Shown here: positions 26,103 to 36,776 of the stretch, one piece after another
How positions within the stretch are numbered: the first letter of the stretch is position 1
Layout: each line of letters starts with the position of its first letter
Assembly (NCBI GenBank): GCA_934692625.1
Contig: CAKUUC010000005.1
Coordinates: 1-64,000, forward strand
DNA length: 64,000 bases
Direction: 5' to 3'
DNA from: an uncultured Candidatus Melainabacteria bacterium
GTDB lineage: Bacteria > Cyanobacteriota > Vampirovibrionia > Gastranaerophilales > Gastranaerophilaceae
Notes under the pieces: model-generated
The model's database searches: none
Told to the model about the DNA's origin: nothing
The model's input: the letters and a program-made list of their open reading frames with translations, nothing else
Made by a program: the position numbers and the translations under genes

Positions 26103-29100
26103 ATGACAGAATTCAACATACAACAAAAACAATTTATCCAAGAATACAAAGCCAATCATCATCTGGAAAATAAATCAGACGAACAGATTATGCTGTTCAT
26201 TCAAAAAGATATGCAAAAAAATGGAGTTGTATATCCAGGGTTTGAACATCTTGCAAACCCAAACACTTCTGCATCTTCAACTGCAAATGGACAAATTTTC
26301 GATACGTCGAACAAATCCGATGAAAACAAAGGTATAAGTGTCGAAAAAAGTTCAACAACTGAAACTTCAGACAACTTACCATCTGAAGGTAAAGAAGTTA
26401 CTACAGATGAAAATGGAAATACCATAACAACAATCAAAGATGGCGATGACATAATAGAGCAAACAATCTCATCTACAGATGAAAAAGGAAACAATATTGA
26501 AACCGTTGTTAACTACCAAGATGGGAAACCCATTAAACAAACAAAGAAAAAGAATGGGAATATTGATACTGTTACAGCTTATAAATACCACGATGCAAGC
26601 GAAGAAAACAAACTCGCATACGTAACTCTAGAAACTACAAAAGCAGATAATACCAAGGTAATTACAACTGCACTTGAAACAGATAAATACGGAAATGTTG
26701 ACCAAGAAGATTTTATTCGTCGTAAAACGATTTCAAAAGATGGCACTGAAACAACTGTTATTATTGGCTCTGAATGTATTAAAGAAGATAAAGTAAAAAT
26801 TGACGGTAAAAAAGTTTCTACTTTGTATAAAGGTACAAATCTGGCAGACTTTGATTCTCATAAATTACGTCGTATTGTTCAAGAAACAGAGGTAGATGGT
26901 GTAAAAAGATATGCAGAATATGATGGTAAAGGTAATACCAAAACTACTGTTCAAAATGGTGAATCTCCGGCATTAATTGCTCAAAAATTTAATGTAAAAG
27001 AACAAGCCTTAATGCGTTTAAATCCACAAAAGGGTAAAAATGCTATTACTCAAGTTGGTGCAGATATTCTTATACCGGGAGAATTCAATGCAGATTCTTA
27101 CCCTATGCGTGTGAGAAAATCAAAAGCAGAATCTTTAAATAAATATAGTCAATTTGAAGCTAGAAGACTTGCTAAAGAAATAAATACAGAAGATGTTCAA
27201 AATGTTAAACTTTCAAAAAGTTATAGCAATGTATATGAATTGGCAAAAGACAATTTAGTTAAATCAGGAGTTAAAAATCCATCAAACCAACAAGTTAATG
27301 ACGAAGCAAACAAATTAATTTTGTTAAATGGCAAAAATGTTAATCTAAAAGCGGGGGCATCTGTAAAAGTTGCCAAAAGTCTTACAAATTCCAAGCAAGC
27401 ATCAGAGTTAACAAAATATGGATTCCAAGCATCTGCTGAAAATAGAATTTTCTTTCAAAAGTTTAATGCACTAAATCCACAACAAAAACAAAATGTTTTG
27501 AGTGCTATTCAATACTGCAAGTCTCAAAAGATAATTAATCCTAGTGATATAAAAGCAAAAGTTCTTGAAACTTTAGGAATAAACTTGTTTGATAGTGATA
27601 AAACGGTTCCAATGGTTGCAGAAAACAATTTTGGAGTTATGGCTTACCAAAGAAATAGTAAACCGATTTCAATAGAAACTTTTGTAAAAGACCATTTGAA
27701 ATTGGATATTAAATCTGAGCCGGGGAAAACTGTACTCGATAGACTTTCACAAGTTGAGCAGACAAAATTAAACAAAATTTCTGCAAAAGATTTCAAAGGC
27801 TTTAACAACAAAACTCTTGATGGTGTTGCAAGTATGCTTGAAACCGTAGGTGTTCAAATTAGAACTCAAGCAGAAATTAATGTTAAAAATAATTCTCCAA
27901 GAGCAAAAGCAGAAAAAGAAAAACGTGCAGTAAGAACAGCTGCCGCAGAAAATATTGCTCTTGCTTATGACAATGCAATTAATGTAATTAAGAATTATCA
28001 AGGCAACCAAGGTTGGATGAACGTTGCTTTTTATAGAGAAAAACTCGGACAATTGTTAGATAAAGTTAATCCGACAGATGTTGCAACTTGTTTTGATGCA
28101 GTAATAAAACGTCTTGAGAAGGAAAAACAATTTGCCGTTTCACGATTAAAAACAGCCTCTGCAAATGAAAGCGAATTCAAACAAGCATTTAAAGACTTAA
28201 CAGGCAAAGATTACAATGAAAATGCAGTAAAAAACTTTCTAGCACAAGCTCAAAAAGGTGGCGATTGGTCAAAATCTTATGACCAAGCTTTTGGGGATAA
28301 GGTTGTAAAGCGTGCTACTGATAAAGTTAATTTCCAACAATATGTTGATGGAGCCGGAGACATTGTTTTAATGCTACTCGGAACAGAAGCTATTGGCAAA
28401 GGAGTTGCTTGGGCTGGTGGAAAAATCGCAACGAAGCTCGCACCTTATGTCCCAAAAGTTTTATCCAAACTTGGTGCTAAAGGAATTATGACAATTGGTA
28501 ATTCTACAGTCACAGTAGGCAAAGTTGCAGGAAATATGGCTACCTCTGCTGCAACTTTCACCACTTGGGATGCTACGAAGAATTATATCAACTTGAAAAC
28601 AAAAGATATTCAATATACCGGTGAAGATGCTGTAAAAGAATGGCAAGCATATAAAGAAGGTAATGTTGAATCAGGCAAATTTGGTGCATTTGCAGGTTTA
28701 TTAAATTCAACCGTTGTCGGAAAAGTTGTTAATGGCACTATGAAGTTGTTTGAAAAGCCTGTAGCAAAAGCAATGCAAGGTGTAACTAAAACTCTTGAAA
28801 AGGGAGAAGCTACGGGTGCTGACGTTATGAAAACATTCATAGCAAAACAAACTCCCGGCATGATTGCTCAAACAGCCGGAGCAGTTGCTGAAGTTGCAGG
28901 ATTTACAATGTATGAAACTGCAAATGAAATTACAAAAAAACTTTTGCAAACTGATTCTAATGGTCAAAGACATTTACCAAAAGATTTGACTGAAGAGGGT
29001 TTAACAAATTATCTTTGGAAACATTTGAAAGGTCATGCAGCTAATTTAGGTGAAATTAAAGCAATATCAAAATTAATATTCATGCACAAAGGTGCAATGG

Positions 29101-32100
29101 TTGAACGTGAACGCATGATGAATGAAAATCTGTCCAAATGCGAAATGCTTGGGAAAGTAAAAGTTCAAAAAGCCGAAGTTGATGGTGCTGAAATTTATGC
29201 AATAACAACTCCGAATGGCAACCGTAAAATTGCTCGTTCTCCGGAAGATGTTGTTGCATACTGCCATGTCTTAATGCAAATGGATATGGCTATGAACAGC
29301 AAAACTGCCGCAACAGAAACAAATCCGAATGCACCAAAAGGTATGAATGTAGAAGAAGATGCATTACTTGAAAAAGCAACAAAAGAAAATCCAGCAAAAG
29401 TTGTTACAGAAAAAGTAAAAAAACAATGGCAACAAGCAGACTTGAAAAAAGAGGCAACAGAAGAAAGGGTTGATTTATTCAATCCTGATACAAAAGCGGG
29501 ATTAAATGAGCCAGCTCCAGAAGTTAAAGATGAAGTAACTTCTTTAATCTTTACTGGGAAATTAAAAGATTCTTTAACTCAACATTACAACGAACTTGAC
29601 AACGCATTTAAAGGTATTGCAAAAAATAGAAGTGCAGATATTAAAAAATTAGCAAAAGAGTGCGGTTCAGATAAACAAGCTTTTGCAAAAGGCATTGTAT
29701 CTATTCTCTCAGAAGAAATGGGAATGCAAGGATATGAACCTAATATTGAGCTAATAGATACAAAAGGCAAAGCAGATGGTTATGCGGATTGGGCCAAAGG
29801 AACTATTTATATTAACAAAGATACTAATAATGCTAAAAAATTGGTAGAAATTATCTCTCACGAATATGTTCATATGCTTCAATATAGAGATATTTTAGCT
29901 CAATATGGAGAAAAAGGATTGAAAGAAGTTGTTATAAATGATAACTCTATTCCAGCAGAAAATAAAAAAAACGTAATATCCGAAATTTTACAAAGTTCAT
30001 ATACTAAAAAACTTTTGGCTAATTATGATAACCTAAAACACTCTCCAGAAAATTCTTTGAATGAATATATCACAAGAATTTATAAGGAAGAATTTTCAAA
30101 TACAGTTGACCCTAACAAAAATTTGGAAGATTATACAAATCAAGCAACTGAAAGAGAAGCATACCACTTAGGCAGTGAAAAACTAGGAAATGTTACTATT
30201 GATAACGTTCAAAAAGGCGTTATTCAATCAGATAGCAATATTAGTAACAAAGTTAAAGATTATATCTTATCTAATTTGTCAGAAAGGTATAAAAATAAAA
30301 CCCCAGAAGAACTAGAATTTTTAATCTCTAATATTGCCAGAGGAACAAATGATGATATAAATGTTATTACAAAAAGATTAAATATAATAAATGAAGCAAA
30401 TCCTAGATATTTACAAGATTTCTTGAATAAAAACATGGGAAATGCAGGATTTATACTGGATAATTATAAAATTATATATGATAAAATAATTTTGAATGAT
30501 AATTTCCAAGATTTAGGTCCTGATAAATTTAACTTTGTCAAATTTATTACAAGCGATAATCTTCAAAAAATTATTGATACTATTGATAAGCCAGAATTTC
30601 CAAATTTTGTAAAATCAACAATATATGATTCAAAAAATCACAATGTAGAACTTGGAAATGAAACTGTCAAAATAAATTCTGCACTTTTAGTACATTTATT
30701 AACAGGACAGCAATATTCTTCTGCAACTGAATTTAATAAAGCAGTAAATGGATTAACAGAAGCAAACCATAGAATTGAATCTGATAATATATGTCCATAC
30801 AATCAAATAGCAGAAGGGATTTTAACACAAAAACCAGAGTTAGCCCAAATTGCAAAAGAATTTCAAAAACACATCTCAAAAGGCGGAAATGCGGATAAAT
30901 TCTTTAAAGAATTAGAAAAATCTGGAAGATTACCACATGAGATTGAATTAAAAACAATTGTACCTGATAAAAATGCATTAATTGTACCAAGTGATTTACT
31001 AGACGTTTTTATTTCAAAAACAAATCAAGCAACTGAAAGAGAAGCATATTACTTAGGAAACGGATATTTAGGTCTTAATTTAAAAGGCAGTATTCATTTC
31101 GCAGATACAAAGACAAGCACACCGACAAACAAGAGTGGTGTAAATGTTCCTAATGGGGTTGTACATTCAGAAATCAAATTAAAAGAAAATAACAGTCTAA
31201 CACCTGAAGAAACAAAGTCTAATCTATTAGAATTAGGTTTTACTCCAGAGGAAATTGCGAATATAGATTGTGAAAACAAAGGCGTTCAAGCATATAGTAA
31301 TGTTGTTAGAGCAATGATTTCTGAACTAAAAGTAGGTTCTTCAGATGATTTAAAAGATGCTCAAGCTAGAAAAGGTTTTATAGAAGAAGCATTAAACGTA
31401 GATGAAGAAATTCTAAATACAGCATTATTTAAGTACTTGAATAAAGAAAATGTTAACACTTTAAAACAATATATTACAGATCTCAATGATTTTAAGGATT
31501 GTAAGAATTTATTTAGCAGCTTAGAAGATTGTAAATATTTAGACTTATTGGTCGAAAAAATACCACTAATATCTAAACTTGATAACAATAAACTATCTAT
31601 AGAAGATTTCCAGAATTATGCCTTTGGATACGACTATAAGCTTCAAAATTTAGATGAAAATTCTGCAACTAAAATTAGTGAATACAATAATTTATTACCT
31701 GAAGAATATAAATTAAGTCTCTCAGATATTAACCGTTTAAAGGATGAAAACCTATCTTTAGAAACAATTAAATCTTATGCCAAAGAATGTGAAAGATTCA
31801 AGGAAATAGGACTTTATGAATACAGCGATTCTCATTCTACAATTGCAGAAAAAACTGAACAAATGAGAACAATTGCTGATATGATTAAACAATACAAGTT
31901 AAACTTCAAGTATAAAGAAGGAGGAAAAGAATATAGTTTAGGAAATTCTACTTTAATTGATATTGCTAATTCTAATAATATTAAAGAAACGGTTGAATTC
32001 CTTAACTCATTAACTCCTGAAGGAAGAGCTTTGGGAGTAAGATATCTTAAAGCGCCAACAACAATACCAAAAGAATCTTTTGTAAGCTTTTTAAATAAAT

Positions 32101-35100
32101 TATCAAAATCAGAAAATACTTCTTTTGATAGAAAAGATGAAATTGTAAAAATGTTATATTCAGAAGATATGAAAAATCATGTTGATTTTACAGACTATAT
32201 AATTGAATTAACTGAAAATACTTCTGTTTTAAAAGATTTTGATTGGAAAGAATATTGTTTAGTTGCGAACCAAGATTACAAAGGTGCAAAAAATCTATTA
32301 AATGAACTGAAAATTTATTTTAACGATAATAAACAATTTGATAATTATATAAATCATGTTTTTCACTACATTTGTCAAAATAAAGATATTGATTACACTA
32401 GAGCTGTTGCTAATGTAAAAGAAATGGGAAATAGAAATTTATCAGTAAATGCACAATGTAATCTTAATTCAGTAATCCGTTCAAGCAATAAAGACGCTGT
32501 AAATATAGTAGAATTACTTGATAAAGCTGGTTTTCACTATAGTAGTTTAGTACGTGATTTATTATCAGATAAAAATATCTCTCTGTCCAAAATTAACGAA
32601 AAACTAGATATCGTAAAAGCGGAAATTAGAAAACGCTATCCAGACTTAAAGGATATTGATGATAATTTATTGTTGCAATTTATAAACCTTTATAATTATA
32701 ACAATGAATATTACTTATTACATGCAATAAATAACGATTGCAAAACGATTGATGATATATCTGTAATATATGGCGATGGTAGCACTGGTATATCTTATTT
32801 AAGAAGTATTAACGGAACTAATAAACAATTGTTTAAAATGCTAATGAATGATAATGATATTCCAAAAAATGATATTATTAGAATATTATATGATACAACA
32901 GAAGCCAACGTGACTTTTGCTGAAAAATTATGTGCTGATAAAGAATTTCCTAAAGATAAAATTGCAGTTATATTTAGTGATAGAAATAAAGATAATTTAG
33001 CATTCGCAGAAAAATTGTATACTGATAAAGATTTTCCAAAAGATAAAATTGCAGATATAGTTAATGTTACAAATAAAGATAACTTAGCATTCGCAGAGAA
33101 ACTATACACAGATAAAGAATTTCCTAAAGACAAAATTGCAGATATAGTTGAAGCTACTAATAAAGATAATTTAGTATTAGCAGAAAAATTATGTGCAAAT
33201 AAAGAAATACCCCTAGAACATCTTTCTAAAATTTTAAGATCCACAAATCAATTAAATGCTGATATTGTTATAGATTTTTGTAAAACATACAATAATTATG
33301 GTTTCAGTGCTGATAGAATTATAGATTTTGTACCTCACTTAAAAGATATTAATTTTGAAAATATGCAGACTTTGCGTACCAAAATTAGTGAAAACGCTTA
33401 CCAAAAGATGTCTGCAAGTGAGTTTGTTATACTTACTAATAATATGGAATTGGTTAGCAAAACTTCCGTTGAGAGTTTATTGAAATCAGAAAAATATAAT
33501 TTAATCAATATATTACTAGCTAACAAATCAAGAATTTGTGAAGCCAAGTTGCTTAATATTAAAGAAGCTAGTCCGATATTTCCGACAGGTGAAGCAGAAT
33601 ATGCTGAAAGAATGAAAGAGCTTTCTGATAGCTTAAATATTTCATTTGACAAATTAACACCGGAAAAACAAGCAAAATTTAATAGCAGTATTGGTTCTTT
33701 AAGCAATGGTGTTAAAGAAATGAATTTGGCTGATTTATCAGAAATTAACCTTAAATACTCTCAAAAAGACTTCGTAAATGACATTAATGAATTATTAAAA
33801 GATTTACCGACAGAAGAACAAATCAAGCTTCAAAATAAATTTGGTTTTAGGATTATTGATAACAAATTAATCGGCTATCCAAAAACGGTTAAAGATATCG
33901 ATTCTGTTGATTTTGAAAACAAAGAATTGTTAAACAAAGTCAATGAAAAGGTTGATAGTTTCTTAAATAATAATGCATTAACCGTAAAAGATAATCCTCA
34001 ATTAAATTCATTATTGAATGACTTGTTCAATAATTGTCCTGAAATTTTGAACCAAATTGATGGCTCACCAGAATTTGCGAATACAATTAAAAGATTACAA
34101 ACTATTGTAAATCGTCAAGACTTTAAAACTTTATCTGACTCTGACCAAAAAATCATAGTATTAGCCACTTTAGTTGAAAATACTGATAAATCTATTAATA
34201 CCTCAAAAGACACAGCTTTTGATGCGTTCTTTATCGGTCAAAAATACGGATTATCTGATAATGAAGCTAAAAAACTTTATTACATAGTTGAATCTGGTTC
34301 CAGTGTTGAAACATTTATGCAAACTACAAAAGATGAAACTATAAGAAATTATCGTGGGACTGTAATAACGGGACAAGACAGACAAGATAAATTTGATATG
34401 ATGGCTTTGAATTTAAAAGAAGACAATCGCTTAAAAATGACTCAAATGCTTTATTCTTCAAAATATCCAGAAGGCTTTACAAGAAACTTTGATAAAGCAT
34501 TAGAAAATCGTGTTAATGAAATAAAATCCCAAGATTTTATTCTGCCTCAAACTCCGAGTGAAGCATATCAAGAATATGCTACCCCTACAGAAATAACCAG
34601 AGATGGTAATAAGTACAATGTAAATATCGTAAAAGCAGATGATATTCCTAACCTGTACGCATTTGTTCATACACCAGAAGCGAAGTTTGCAACAGGTGGA
34701 TCAAGAGCTGCGAACTTTGCTAATTTTGAAGTATTTGCGACATTAAATGATGATAAAGTTATATGCACAAGCTATGTTTCAGCTGATAAAGCCGGATTAG
34801 TCAAAGAATTTCATAAAGGTTTTATATTTGAAGTTCAAAATGATAAACAATACGTAGCCTACGGACGAGATATTTATTCTTTGGGCAAAAATATTCAAGA
34901 CATAGTTGTTGAATATTATAGAGATAAAGGCTTTAAAGCCGGACAAAACAAAGGTGATAAATACGACCATAGAACTTTGATGTCTAATATAATGAAACAA
35001 ATGCTTTTTGGTAAAGATTATTACCAAATGAGCAAGGATGTTGTTATTGACATTAATGGCATTAAAACCAGATATGATTCTAAATTACAAGAATTGAAAA

Positions 35101-35600
35101 AACAAAGACAAAGTATAATTAAAAATACATTTGGTACTGATAATATTACTAATGCACAATATAGAGAATTAAAATCAAATGTTGATTTTGTAAATATTGA
35201 AAAACAAATGAAAGATTTAAGAAACCAAGAACTTGCAGAAATCGAAAACATTCCTGCATACAAGGAATTAAAAGATATGGATAATAAATATATCGCAAGA
35301 TTGGATAATATTAAGGCTAAATTGGGTGATAAACCAATGACATTAGATAATATCAGAGCTATTGACGCGGAATTAGCAGACGCTTATAAAGCATTCTTAG
35401 CGAAAGATGGTGCAAATAAAGATGAACAAGACAATAGTGCTAGTTTATTAAGAAGTTCTTGGCACAATGAAGCTTTGGTTTCTAATCCAAAAATTACAGG
35501 CATTTTCACTGATAATATTGAAAAAATTCCAGAAGAATATTTGAAAAAAGCTCAAGAGGAACATTTACCAATTGTTATTTTTGATGTTTCTAAAGAATAA
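26103..35600 (+). CDS. Giant 3165-residue LysM and HExxH metallopeptidase-like protein
   Basis: Residues 1-270 are Thr/Ser/Asp-rich and include RHS-like GNTITT and KGNNIETVVNY repeats. A LysM-type domain follows (about 280-330: NGESPALIAQKFNVKE, then LNPQKG, ADILIPGEF), which suggests glycan binding. A glycine/alanine-rich hydrophobic segment spans about 745-810. HEYVHML at 1253-1259 is an HExxH metal site with a possible third ligand in ATEREAY near 1345; that block recurs near 1641. Four 29-residue tandem repeats lie around 2273-2388, and a globular domain with AFVHTPEAKFATGGS and KVICTSYVSADKA is near 2860. No signal peptide is visible. I infer a surface, exported or toxin-like protein of the mobile region. 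Confidence 0.8.
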   Translation: MTEFNIQQKQFIQEYKANHHLENKSDEQIMLFIQKDMQKNGVVYPGFEHLANPNTSASSTANGQIFDTSNKSDENKGISVEKSSTTETSDNLPSEGKEVTTDENGNTITTIKDGDDIIEQTISSTDEKGNNIETVVNYQDGKPIKQTKKKNGNIDTVTAYKYHDASEENKLAYVTLETTKADNTKVITTALETDKYGNVDQEDFIRRKTISKDGTETTVIIGSECIKEDKVKIDGKKVSTLYKGTNLADFDSHKLRRIVQETEVDGVKRYAEYDGKGNTKTTVQNGESPALIAQKFNVKEQALMRLNPQKGKNAITQVGADILIPGEFNADSYPMRVRKSKAESLNKYSQFEARRLAKEINTEDVQNVKLSKSYSNVYELAKDNLVKSGVKNPSNQQVNDEANKLILLNGKNVNLKAGASVKVAKSLTNSKQASELTKYGFQASAENRIFFQKFNALNPQQKQNVLSAIQYCKSQKIINPSDIKAKVLETLGINLFDSDKTVPMVAENNFGVMAYQRNSKPISIETFVKDHLKLDIKSEPGKTVLDRLSQVEQTKLNKISAKDFKGFNNKTLDGVASMLETVGVQIRTQAEINVKNNSPRAKAEKEKRAVRTAAAENIALAYDNAINVIKNYQGNQGWMNVAFYREKLGQLLDKVNPTDVATCFDAVIKRLEKEKQFAVSRLKTASANESEFKQAFKDLTGKDYNENAVKNFLAQAQKGGDWSKSYDQAFGDKVVKRATDKVNFQQYVDGAGDIVLMLLGTEAIGKGVAWAGGKIATKLAPYVPKVLSKLGAKGIMTIGNSTVTVGKVAGNMATSAATFTTWDATKNYINLKTKDIQYTGEDAVKEWQAYKEGNVESGKFGAFAGLLNSTVVGKVVNGTMKLFEKPVAKAMQGVTKTLEKGEATGADVMKTFIAKQTPGMIAQTAGAVAEVAGFTMYETANEITKKLLQTDSNGQRHLPKDLTEEGLTNYLWKHLKGHAANLGEIKAISKLIFMHKGAMVERERMMNENLSKCEMLGKVKVQKAEVDGAEIYAITTPNGNRKIARSPEDVVAYCHVLMQMDMAMNSKTAATETNPNAPKGMNVEEDALLEKATKENPAKVVTEKVKKQWQQADLKKEATEERVDLFNPDTKAGLNEPAPEVKDEVTSLIFTGKLKDSLTQHYNELDNAFKGIAKNRSADIKKLAKECGSDKQAFAKGIVSILSEEMGMQGYEPNIELIDTKGKADGYADWAKGTIYINKDTNNAKKLVEIISHEYVHMLQYRDILAQYGEKGLKEVVINDNSIPAENKKNVISEILQSSYTKKLLANYDNLKHSPENSLNEYITRIYKEEFSNTVDPNKNLEDYTNQATEREAYHLGSEKLGNVTIDNVQKGVIQSDSNISNKVKDYILSNLSERYKNKTPEELEFLISNIARGTNDDINVITKRLNIINEANPRYLQDFLNKNMGNAGFILDNYKIIYDKIILNDNFQDLGPDKFNFVKFITSDNLQKIIDTIDKPEFPNFVKSTIYDSKNHNVELGNETVKINSALLVHLLTGQQYSSATEFNKAVNGLTEANHRIESDNICPYNQIAEGILTQKPELAQIAKEFQKHISKGGNADKFFKELEKSGRLPHEIELKTIVPDKNALIVPSDLLDVFISKTNQATEREAYYLGNGYLGLNLKGSIHFADTKTSTPTNKSGVNVPNGVVHSEIKLKENNSLTPEETKSNLLELGFTPEEIANIDCENKGVQAYSNVVRAMISELKVGSSDDLKDAQARKGFIEEALNVDEEILNTALFKYLNKENVNTLKQYITDLNDFKDCKNLFSSLEDCKYLDLLVEKIPLISKLDNNKLSIEDFQNYAFGYDYKLQNLDENSATKISEYNNLLPEEYKLSLSDINRLKDENLSLETIKSYAKECERFKEIGLYEYSDSHSTIAEKTEQMRTIADMIKQYKLNFKYKEGGKEYSLGNSTLIDIANSNNIKETVEFLNSLTPEGRALGVRYLKAPTTIPKESFVSFLNKLSKSENTSFDRKDEIVKMLYSEDMKNHVDFTDYIIELTENTSVLKDFDWKEYCLVANQDYKGAKNLLNELKIYFNDNKQFDNYINHVFHYICQNKDIDYTRAVANVKEMGNRNLSVNAQCNLNSVIRSSNKDAVNIVELLDKAGFHYSSLVRDLLSDKNISLSKINEKLDIVKAEIRKRYPDLKDIDDNLLLQFINLYNYNNEYYLLHAINNDCKTIDDISVIYGDGSTGISYLRSINGTNKQLFKMLMNDNDIPKNDIIRILYDTTEANVTFAEKLCADKEFPKDKIAVIFSDRNKDNLAFAEKLYTDKDFPKDKIADIVNVTNKDNLAFAEKLYTDKEFPKDKIADIVEATNKDNLVLAEKLCANKEIPLEHLSKILRSTNQLNADIVIDFCKTYNNYGFSADRIIDFVPHLKDINFENMQTLRTKISENAYQKMSASEFVILTNNMELVSKTSVESLLKSEKYNLINILLANKSRICEAKLLNIKEASPIFPTGEAEYAERMKELSDSLNISFDKLTPEKQAKFNSSIGSLSNGVKEMNLADLSEINLKYSQKDFVNDINELLKDLPTEEQIKLQNKFGFRIIDNKLIGYPKTVKDIDSVDFENKELLNKVNEKVDSFLNNNALTVKDNPQLNSLLNDLFNNCPEILNQIDGSPEFANTIKRLQTIVNRQDFKTLSDSDQKIIVLATLVENTDKSINTSKDTAFDAFFIGQKYGLSDNEAKKLYYIVESGSSVETFMQTTKDETIRNYRGTVITGQDRQDKFDMMALNLKEDNRLKMTQMLYSSKYPEGFTRNFDKALENRVNEIKSQDFILPQTPSEAYQEYATPTEITRDGNKYNVNIVKADDIPNLYAFVHTPEAKFATGGSRAANFANFEVFATLNDDKVICTSYVSADKAGLVKEFHKGFIFEVQNDKQYVAYGRDIYSLGKNIQDIVVEYYRDKGFKAGQNKGDKYDHRTLMSNIMKQMLFGKDYYQMSKDVVIDINGIKTRYDSKLQELKKQRQSIIKNTFGTDNITNAQYRELKSNVDFVNIEKQMKDLRNQELAEIENIPAYKELKDMDNKYIARLDNIKAKLGDKPMTLDNIRAIDAELADAYKAFLAKDGANKDEQDNSASLLRSSWHNEALVSNPKITGIFTDNIEKIPEEYLKKAQEEHLPIVIFDVSKE
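32919..33266 (+). repeat. Four tandem 87-base (29-residue) repeats within the giant gene
   Basis: Units begin at 32919, 33006, 33093 and 33180 with the pattern AEKLxxDKxFPKDKIAxI followed by NKDNLxF; the fourth unit has diverged. The three first units are close to each other, which indicates recent internal duplication in a helical solenoid-like part of the protein. Confidence 0.85.
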
Positions 35601-35712
35601 TGCTAAAGCTATTCTTTGGTAATATGCCTTTAATTGCGTCCCAATGTAACAAAATCCCCTCATAGGCCCTGTTGACGATTTTGAAGAACTTATTGAAAAC
35701 GTTGCTAAAGTT

Positions 35713-36435
35713 GTGGATAAGAAAAAGGTTGTAAAACAAGAACCTAAAAAGAGTATGGGCGATTACAATGTAGATTTAATCAATGCCAATATGGATATTA
35801 ACGCACTGACGGAAAAGATTAAATCTTCAAACAAACTCAACTTTTCAATGTGCCTTTACGGAGAACCCGGAACGTCAAAAAGCTCTTATGCAAGATACTT
35901 AGCCGAACAACTTGGAATAGAAGTTTTGCTAAAACGTGCAAGTGATTTAATTTCACCGTATGTTTGTGAAACAGAACAGAATATTGCAGCAGCTTTTAGC
36001 GAAGCAAAATCTAAAAAAGCTATGCTAATTTTTGATGAAGCTGATACTTTCTTGCAAGATAGAAATAATGCAGTGAGAAGTTGGGAAGTCGCTCAAGTCA
36101 ATGAAATGCTAACTCAAATGGAAGCTGCTGAGTATCCGTTTATTTGTACAACTAACCTTTTGGATACATTAGATGAAGCAAGTTTGAGAAGATTTACTTT
36201 CAAGATTAGATTTGATTTTTTAACTCAAAAACAAGCAAATATTGCTATGGACTACTTTTTCGGAATTAAAAATTCTAACTTGCAACTAAAAGGTCTAACT
36301 TCCGGTGATTTTGCAACAGTTAAAAAGAAAGTAGATTTCTTGGGAACCACAGATATTGACGAAATAACAAAAATGCTGTCTGAAGAAGTTAAGGTTAAAA
36401 AGTCATCTGAACTCCAAAACACAATTGGATTTTAA
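35713..36435 (+). CDS. N-terminally truncated AAA+ ATPase
   Basis: The 240-residue frame is an AAA+ domain: Walker A GEPGTSKSS, Walker B MLIFDEADTFL, sensor-1 ICTTNLL and the arginine-finger-type LDEASLRRF. Homologous-looking coding sequence continues upstream in frame (GPVDDFEELIENVAKVV) to a stop at 35647, and there is no convincing ribosome-binding site before the GTG. In the relatives I remember, such a domain is the C-terminal half of a longer protein, so I think the 5' part was lost, perhaps when the giant gene arrived. TGTAAC stands at the junction (35645). Confidence 0.65.
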   Translation: MDKKKVVKQEPKKSMGDYNVDLINANMDINALTEKIKSSNKLNFSMCLYGEPGTSKSSYARYLAEQLGIEVLLKRASDLISPYVCETEQNIAAAFSEAKSKKAMLIFDEADTFLQDRNNAVRSWEVAQVNEMLTQMEAAEYPFICTTNLLDTLDEASLRRFTFKIRFDFLTQKQANIAMDYFFGIKNSNLQLKGLTSGDFATVKKKVDFLGTTDIDEITKMLSEEVKVKKSSELQNTIGF

Positions 36436-36441
36436 ACAAAT

Positions 36442-36504
36442 CCCACCCACATTCCACCACCTCTATTGCAACGTGGAGTGTGGTGCTGGGTGGGGTGTTT
36501 CTTT
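36442..36504 (+). terminator. Long hairpin after the AAA fragment
   Basis: CCCACCCA (36442-36449) pairs with TGGGTGGG (36487-36494), with a second stem CACCAC (36455-36460)/GTGGTG (36480-36485), followed by TTTCTTTT. It starts 7 bases after the AAA stop codon and can end that transcript. From 36505 to 36776 I find no gene; the sequence only holds the promoter region of the Fic gene. Confidence 0.6.
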
Positions 36505-36776
36505 TAAAAGGTCCCAAGCTAATTTTTTCTCAACCACTAAAAACAGGGACGTTTTAACATTTCTTGCCAAAATAATTTTCCAGTAGTTTTCTTTAAAAAA
36601 TGAACTTATTTATCCTTGTTTAGGTCTAAAAACAAACTATTCCAAAACAGAACTACGGCAATTACTATTTGTTTTTAAAACAAAAATTTATGCCGAAGGG
36701 AAAACCAAGCTAACGAAGTTTAAATTGACTTTCTGGCAAGATTGTGGCATAATAGTGGCATAAATGAGGTGTTTTT

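Noticed and set aside
32795..33244. 149-codon minus-strand frame inside the giant gene
   Set aside because: It is only the reverse reading of the tandem repeats, with low-complexity composition and no start signal.
32919..33266. Regular repeats taken as a possible CRISPR array
   Set aside because: The 87-base units are contiguous, without spacers, and in frame with the giant gene; they are protein repeats.
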